Source: Myotis daubentonii (Eukaryota > Chordata > Mammalia > Chiroptera > Vespertilionidae). From it: DNA of 64,000 nucleotides. The notes below the pieces were generated by a model. That model ran no database searches. It saw only the letters and a list, made by a program, of their open reading frames with translations, and was not told the origin of the DNA. Location: NCBI RefSeq assembly GCF_963259705.1, contig NC_081851.1, positions 14,296,145-14,360,144 on the forward strand. The letters are read 5' to 3'. Shown piece after piece: positions 57,700 through 64,000 of the stretch (the first letter of the stretch is position 1; every line of letters begins with the position of its first letter). Both the position numbers and the translations under genes were made by a program.

Positions 57700-59883
57700 G
57701 AAAAGAAGGATCCCTGAGAGTAACTTGCCAGCATGATTGTCAAGTGTGTGCTTGCAAGGTTCATTGTTCCTGTACTGGGACCTCCCCAGTCACAAAGCTG
57801 ACTGGCAGCCATATCTGAGTTTCCATCAGCGTGGCTCTCACTGTTTTCTCCACCCTGGTTATTCCCTGAGACCTCACCACATCCAATTTGCAGCCCTACC
57901 CAAGCTGGTTGTAGCCAATTTTCCATATGAGTGGCCTATCCTGGCTCAGGCTTCAGACTTTGCTAGAATCTCAAACAAGCAGCAGCTGGCATCGAACCTA
58001 TCAATAAAAGGCCGAAGACACTGCACTAGCACCAGCCTGTTTTGCTTTACAGCTGGGTCTTGCCTGGACACTTCGTAGCCCAAAACAAATAGCAGCCATC
58101 TGCAGATCTCTCTGTAGCTGCTGCTAGGTGGCCCCAGGCAGTGGCTGACTTTGCACCTCCTGGAGGCCCCAAAGCTAATGAATCTGGAGGACAGCTTCAT
58201 ATCATAACAGATTACAGCTCTGCACACCCACAAGCAACACACTCAAGGAGCTGGCTCAGTGAGCACCAAAGCCCCACTGAAACAAGTACTGTTCCATATG
58301 GGTGTCTCCTGCACAGAAGCTCTTCCATTTGGGATGCAGCTGGTCCTCACAGCCCATCAGCCTGGAAATCAATTCCTCCCAGTGATAGCAATAGCAGTCA
58401 ATTCTCAACTACAACAAGACTGTGCACACAGCCCACACAGGAGCACACCTAGAATGCCCTCTCATGTGACTGGGGAGTCTGAGCCACTAGGCCCTACAGG
58501 AAACCTAATATACAAGTTATCTCTACCAATTCCAGGAGACATAGTAGTTCTACCTAATACATAGAAACAAACACAGATACAGGGAAGCTGCCAAAGTACA
58601 GAGACAATGAAACATGTCACAAATGAAAAAAATGGAAGTAAGCAAACTCCTGGAGACAGTGTTCAAAAAAATAGTTCTAAGGTCACTCAAAGATCTTAAT
58701 GAGAGTTTCAAGGGACTTAATGAATGAGAGCTTTAAGGGAATTAATGAGAGATTCAAGGGACTTATTAAGACTTTCAAGGATCTCGGTGAGAATGCCAAA
58801 GACATAAAAATAGGACTAGTGAGAAATTAAGCATATACTAACTGAAATAAAGAATAATTTACAGGAATTCAACAGTAGAATAGAGGATTCTGAGAATCAA
58901 ATAAATGATTTGGAGCATGAGGAAGCAAAGGGCACCTAATAAGAAGAACAAAAGGGAAAAGAATAAAAAGGTATGAAGATAATGTAAGGAGCCTCTGGGA
59001 CAACTTCCAGTGTACCAACATTCCCATTATGGGGGTTCTAGAAGGAGAAGAAAGAGAGAGCAATATCTTGAAAACCTATTTGAATATATAATGACAGAAA
59101 ACGTCCCCCACATGGTGAAAGAAATAGTCTTACAAGTTCAGGAAACACAGTAAGTCCCAAACAGGATGAATCCAAAGAGGTCCACATCGTAATTAAAATG
59201 CCAACCATTAAAGAAAAAGAGAGGATTTTAAAAGCAGCAAGAGAAAAGCAATTAGTTACCTACAAGGGAGTACTCATATGACTGTCAGCTGATTTCTCAA
59301 CAGAAACTTTGCAGGCCAGAAGGGAGTGGCAAGAAATTACGAAAGTGATGAATAGCAAGAACCTATAACCAAGGTTACTCTACCCAGCAAAGCTATCATT
59401 TAGAATTGAACATCAGATAAAGAGCTTCACAGACAAGAAAAAGCTAAAGGTCTTCATCCCCACCAAGCCAGTATTACATGAAATGTTGAAGGGTATTCTT
59501 AAAGAAGAAGAAGAAGAGGCAGAAGAAAAAAAGAAAAAAATATGAACAACAAAATGGCAATAAATACATATCTATAAGAAATTGAATTTAAAAATCAAAA
59601 TAAATGAACAAGAAATCTAATGAACAAAATAAACTGATGAATAAAATAGAATCAGAGGCATGGAAACAGAACAGACTGACAAATCTCAGAGGAAAGGAGT
59701 GAGAGGGGTATGGGAAGATATTAAGGAAAAGTCTTATATGCATATATGCATTACCTAAGGACACAGACAATAGGGTGGTGAAGGTCTGGAGTGGGGTGGG
59801 ATCTGGGTGGATGGGGGCCCTGGAAGGCAAAGGGGGGCATCTGTAGTGCTCTCAGCAATAAAGATTTTCCTAAAAAAAAAAAA
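57700..59883 (+). mobile_element. HAL1 copy 3 (5'-truncated, with 3' UTR and A tail)
   Basis: 5' UTR (57,700-58,600) is collinear with the reverse of 37,870-37,050. ORF1 (about 58,620-59,545) shows the coiled coil with repeated ATGAGAGTTTCAAGGGACTT units (58,695-58,760), IPIMGVLEGEE and KLFHRQEKAK-type landmarks with frame breaks. The 3' UTR follows at once, with TGCATTACCTAAGGACACAG, and ends AATAAAGATTTTCCT plus A12. No ORF2 is present. Confidence 0.87.
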
Positions 59884-59885
59884 GG

Positions 59886-59946
59886 ATATTTAGATGTGCC
59901 CTGACTGTAATCAAACTGAGACCTCCTGGTGTCATAGGTAGATGCT
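59886..59946 (-). mobile_element. VES SINE fragment
   Basis: GATGTGCCCTGACTGTAATC and GAGACCTCCTGGTGTCATAG match internal antisense VES. Confidence 0.65.
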
Positions 59947-60095
59947 AATAAATATATTAAAAATACTTAATTATGATATATACATATATAAATAAAAATA
60001 AAATATGGTCTGTGTTTCATTTATTTCTTTTTAGGTGCTACAATAAATAGCAATCACAATAGAATTAGCTATGTTATCCTAGTCTTTTTATATCA

Positions 60096-60389
60096 TCCTA
60101 TCTAATAAAAGGCTAATATGCAAATTGACCTAATGACAGAAAGACCAAGCTAGGATGCTGTGACACGCACTAACCACCAGGGGGCAAATGCTCAACACAG
60201 GAGCTGCCCTCTGGTGGTCAGTGGGCTCCCACAGGTGGAGCAGCTCAGCCAGAAGCCTGGCTCACAGCTGGCGAGTGCAGAGGCAGTGGCAGTGGCAGGA
60301 GCCCGCCTTTGCAGCAAAGCTAAGGATGTCCAGCTGCCCACAGGGAGCCCCAGACTGTTAGAGGGTGCAGGCCTGGCTCAGGCCTCTAG
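60096..60389 (+). mobile_element. Complete HeliBat Helitron (294 bp)
   Basis: 5' TCCTATCTAATAAAAGG then CTAATATGCAAATTGACC, preceded by A. 3' hairpin GGCCTG-GCT-CAGGCC (60,370-60,384), then TCTAG and T at 60,390. CCACCAGGGGGCA at 60,174-60,186. Textbook Helitron structure. Confidence 0.92.
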
Positions 60390-61312
60390 TAGTTCATAAA
60401 ATATGACCTACAAAATTTCCTATCTCCCACCAGAAACTGTTGCCTGTCATACCTTTTCGATTTGTTGTGTTTGTTCTGTGGCACTACTGAACACATGGCA
60501 CCAGGTACTGTCAGAGGCGGAGATTCAGGACATGACAAGTTATGTTCTGTTTTTGACACATCTTTATATATCGCTATAAACTGTAAAATAAGAATCCTAT
60601 TTAATAACTTAGGTAGAGTTTTCAACAGAGTCCTCTTTCGGGTGTTGCCTTGTCTTTACCTTTTCTCTCCTTTGCTTTGTATACATGAACACATTATGGT
60701 CTCTAGGGTTGTGAGGGAAAAGATGATAGAAAGGTTAGGACATTCTGGATTTCCCTTTTTTCAAGGTTTACTGCTGAGGATCATCTTTTGTTTTATAGAG
60801 TAACACTTTGTTAAAGGAAACTTCAAAAGCAACTAATTCTTCATATAATAATTTTTACATTATCTCCATGAAAAGAATCTGTATCTTGAGCAAAGCACCA
60901 CTGGTAACTCTATATAAAACCAAAATCATTCATTTTCTGTTGCATGGGGCCTGCTCTTTTAGGACTCAGCTGAGCCACAGCACAGTGCAGAGGAGTCACT
61001 GAATGCGCAGACTGTCCACTGCTCCTGTCTGAGTCGCGCTTGATGATTTTGGACAGCGCTTTTTGGCATTATTGATTTTTGTTAGAAAAATACACGGGAC
61101 ATATAGTTGGCTGTGTCACCTTAGGTTGATATTTGCTTTGTAAGAGGGCATTGAAAAAGGAATCTTTCCTATTTTTCATTTTCAATTGTGCTTTTAACTT
61201 TGTAGACATACTGGAGACTTTGTTGATTATCTCTCCCACAGAAATAATCATTGTAACACTCCTTGGAGAAAGAAAATCCAAGATAGTCTCTGTTTTCCTA
61301 AGCCCTCTAAAG
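60390..61312. other. Unassigned sequence
   Basis: No recognised gene. A TATA-like TCTATATAAAACC occurs at ~60,909 but with no supporting coding sequence. Confidence 0.35.
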
Positions 61313-61389
61313 CAACAGTCACCAACCAGTGGCCCACAGACCACTGGTGGTCCGTGAGGTCCAAAAGGTTGGCAACTGCTGCTCTAAAG
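61305..61389. mobile_element. 69-bp hAT MITE with perfect 8-bp target duplication
   Basis: CTCTAAAG occurs at 61,305-61,312 and 61,382-61,389. The element at 61,313-61,381 has terminal inverted repeats CAACAGTCACCAACC and CAGCAGTTGCCAACC (12 of 15 match) and an internal palindrome CCACAGACCACTGGTGGTCC. Non-autonomous hAT. Confidence 0.93.
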
Positions 61390-61534
61390 AGCTCAATTTT
61401 TTCCTTCCCACTTTCTTTGTATTTGCAAAATGAAGGCTGGGAAGAGGCTTTCTAAGTAATTATGTTATAAAATCTAGGTCACATATTTTTATTTCATGAA
61501 TGAAAGGGTACACACCTGTCCAGTTCTTTATCTT

Positions 61535-61760
61535 TTTAAAAAAGTATATATTTTATGGATATTACAAAGAGGAAGGGAAAGGGACAGAGAGTTAGAAACA
61601 TCGATGAGAGAAAAACATCAACCAGCCGCCTCCTGCACGTCCCCTACTGGGGATCGGGCCTACGACCAAGATATATGCCCTTGACTGGAATCTAACCAGA
61701 GAGGGATGCTTTAGTCCGCAGGCCGACTTCCATCCACTGAGCCAAACCAGTTAGGGCTGT
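61535..61760 (-). mobile_element. VES SINE (antisense)
   Basis: AGAGTTAGAAACATCGATGA, CAACCAGCCGCCTCCTGCAC, GACTGGAATCTAACCAGAG and CCACTGAGCCAAACCAG. Confidence 0.87.
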
Positions 61761-62204
61761 CCAGTTGTTAACACTTTTGCTTTATTAATAACTTTCTCCA
61801 AGTAAGGGATTCTGACTTTTTTGTTTCTCACCTCCCCTCTTCCTCATTCTCTTGCAAAATCCCACATGTACAGTCCACATATCTTAAGTGTAGAGATGTT
61901 TGCTAATGACTCATCATGTGTTTAAAGACTATTATTCAAATTTCCACAACTATGAATCTGATTGTAGAGCTGTATCTATTGATTTCCAATCCAACGGCAG
62001 AACGTTCTGAGGGTCTGACTCAGATGGCAGTAAAACTGCTTGTATAAATAAAATAATTGAATTGTTGGTTTAGTTCGAGTCAAGGTATTCTCTGAAACTA
62101 CTGGGAATTTTGATAGGAATTTATAACTATTAAAATTTGGAAATTACTTTCTAAGTTTTCTAAGATTTAATAGAACCATTTTCTTTTCATCCTAACCCGA
62201 GGAT
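61761..62204. other. Unassigned AT-rich sequence
   Basis: Nothing recognised. Confidence 0.35.
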
Positions 62205-62252
62205 ATGCTTATTGATTTTAGAGGGGAGGGGGAAGAGATAGAGAGACAGAGG

Positions 62253-62341
<89 letters not shown>

Positions 62342-62502
62342 CATTTAGGTAAGAGAGCAACATTGATCGGTTGCCTCCCATATACACCCTGACTGGGGAT
62401 TGAACCCACAACCTAGGTATATGGCCTGACTGGAATCAAACCCACAACCTTTCAGTGTATGGAATGATGCTCCAGCCAACTGAGCCATAGCAGCCAGGGC
62501 AT
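62205..62502 (-). mobile_element. VES SINE (antisense) with expanded (GA)n
   Basis: A GA-rich tail (62,254-62,339, about 43 GA units with one break) is followed by GGTTGCCTCCCATATACACC, CTGACTGGGGATTGAACCC, a second GACTGGAATCAAACCC and CAACTGAGCCATAGCAGCC. Confidence 0.88.
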
Positions 62503-64000
62503 GGAACCGGTTTTCAGGAAAGAACACCTTATATTACTCCTAGAATTTCTGCATACCTGAGGTCCAAAGTTCAGCTAAGTCAGTGGGAGTTGATGGAACA
62601 CCTGGAGGCCTTTGAGTTGATTGAATGAGCTATAATGTGTGCAACGTGCTCATCACTGTGCCTGGCTTGCACTCACTCTTGTGGTTTCAGTCTGCCTGAC
62701 CCTGTTTTCTATGTCACCGTTATGTGTTTTCTTTAAAACAGTTCTAGTCCCATAAATTGTGCTGCATTTCTCTGAAACCTTGGCCCTGAAATTTGGAAGC
62801 AGAGAGTTTAAAATTTTAGTATCCAGTTAATATCTCATTGGCATAAGCTCATATAATCAACCATTATTCAAATCCTGATTTGCATAATTATTAAAGAAAT
62901 TCATCAAGAATCTCTAAGTTATATGTAATTTGCTGTGTTCTCAGTTCAGGTAACTACATTTATAAATTTGTTTCCTATTTCGGTCACATTTTGTTTTGCA
63001 TTATTTTAAATCTCATCATGCTTCCCACAAATGAAGGCTGTTAGACTTTTGGTAGGTTTTATAAGAGGAATTGATTTAGGTGAGTATGAAAAAATAACAC
63101 CTGCAGGTGGGCTTTTTTTTTCATTTTTGTTCTTTGACTTTAGGGAATTTGTAATATTTATTGGAGCTGGATAGTTACTAAAAGTGCTAACTGGTACTTT
63201 GTCCCCCCTCTATCATAAGTCCAAAGATTTCATTTACTTAAAAAATTAAATTTATTTTAAATCAAAATAAATTTTTTAGTTAACCAAAATAAAACGATTA
63301 CTAGTTTAGAAAATAATTAAAACACTTCTAGTTCATTGATTGACAACCTAGATGTTTAAATTTGTTCTGACATACCTGCATATCTGTTCTCTAAATGTCT
63401 TTCTTGCATGTGCTAGTTTAATGCTCCTTGTACAGAAAGCTATGCGCAGGCTCTTTTTGTTAAAATATTTCCCAAATATGCAGCTTTATTTTGTTCATTT
63501 TTCTTTCCTCTAAATTACTTACTAGTTAATATTCTATCAAATCGTTTTGTAGGCAGCTGACTGGTGGGTTTAGGTGTTGTAATGTATGAACTACTAACTG
63601 GAGGGTCTCCGTTCACTGTGATGGGAAAGAGAACTCCCAAGCTGAGCTACTAGGTCAGACTTAATAAAACGAATGGCTACTTCAAAGGAACTGATCAAAT
63701 TTCTGCAATTTGGCTGATGGAAAAAATAATTAAAAATGGAGATTGGCAAATTTATGTTGAAGTGGTTAATTTACATTTATAAGTACATAGGATATAGACA
63801 TAGACCTTTTATATTTCCTCATATTTTATGTGCCCAGAATGATTTTAAATTTCATAGGGAGTGTGTCATAATTTTTGTGTATTCCAAAGCACTTAGCATT
63901 GGCCGGGAGCTGCCACAGCCTCTGACCCAGCTGTGTTCCCTGCTAGAGCCCTTTGGAATATGGGTCCCAGAGCAGTTAGGAATACAGGCTCAAGAGCCGT
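62503..64000. other. Unassigned AT-rich sequence
   Basis: About 1.5 kb of single-copy-looking DNA. No open frame over 60 codons, no repeat family and no RNA gene recognised. Confidence 0.4.

Noticed and set aside
60890..61080. TATA-like site (TCTATATAAAACC) as a gene promoter
   Set aside because: No downstream coding or splice evidence and no supporting upstream elements.
47268..62502. VES SINE A/B boxes as functional tRNA genes
   Set aside because: The SINEs lack a full cloverleaf and carry A-rich or simple-repeat tails; they are retroposons.

Overview
Vertebrate nuclear DNA, almost certainly from a vespertilionid bat. The evidence is HeliBat-type Helitrons (A|TC...CTAG|T ends, a CACGAA/TTCGTG-type 3' hairpin), tRNA-derived VES SINEs, L1 and half-L1 (HAL1) elements, and hAT transposons, together with the absence of any bacterial-style gene organisation. 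I find no intact conventional protein-coding gene. The open frames of 60-160 codons in the left 28 kb are by-products of a repeated sequence.

Positions 1-28,095 are one continuous macrosatellite. The basic unit is about 1,400 bp, and 19 unit starts can be placed (the conserved ATG is at 1306, 2706, 4106, 5506, 6906, 8308, 9710, 11461, 12864, 14260, 15662, 17061, 18460, 19868, 21618, 23022, 24418, 25822 and 27193). The array runs off the left edge. Each unit contains a promoter-like module (CRE-like TGATGTCA, GGCAAC half X-box, inverted CCAAT, TATA), a short ORF about 110 bp downstream, two related 270-bp subrepeats (A and B), and about 85 bp resembling an L1 3' end. Two 4.78-kb blocks 10.157 kb apart are almost identical, whereas the last two or three units at the right edge are strongly diverged.

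Positions 28,096-35,595 hold a long L1 whose ORF1 and ORF2 are broken by frameshifts. A 652-bp Helitron sits in the C-terminal part of ORF2, inserted exactly between A and T. Positions 35,821-38,430 hold a complete antisense HAL1 with an 8-bp target duplication. Further HAL1 copies lie at 42.5-44.1 kb and 57.7-59.9 kb.

Positions 38.6-64 kb are ordinary interspersed-repeat-rich DNA: Helitrons (including a head-to-tail pair at 49.5-50.2 kb), VES SINEs, old L1M, L2 and MIR pieces, a degenerate hAT transposase, and a 69-bp hAT MITE. Two non-repeat items stand out. One is a minus-strand unprocessed fragment of ANAPC1 (two exons with a small intron, one lost splice donor and a 1-bp deletion) at 49.13-49.40 kb. 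The other is a CpG-rich segment at 55.46-56.43 kb with a textbook CTCF motif and three 36-bp ETS/GC-box repeats. An ANAPC1 fragment beside a macrosatellite suggests a pericentromeric or other duplication-prone region (inference).
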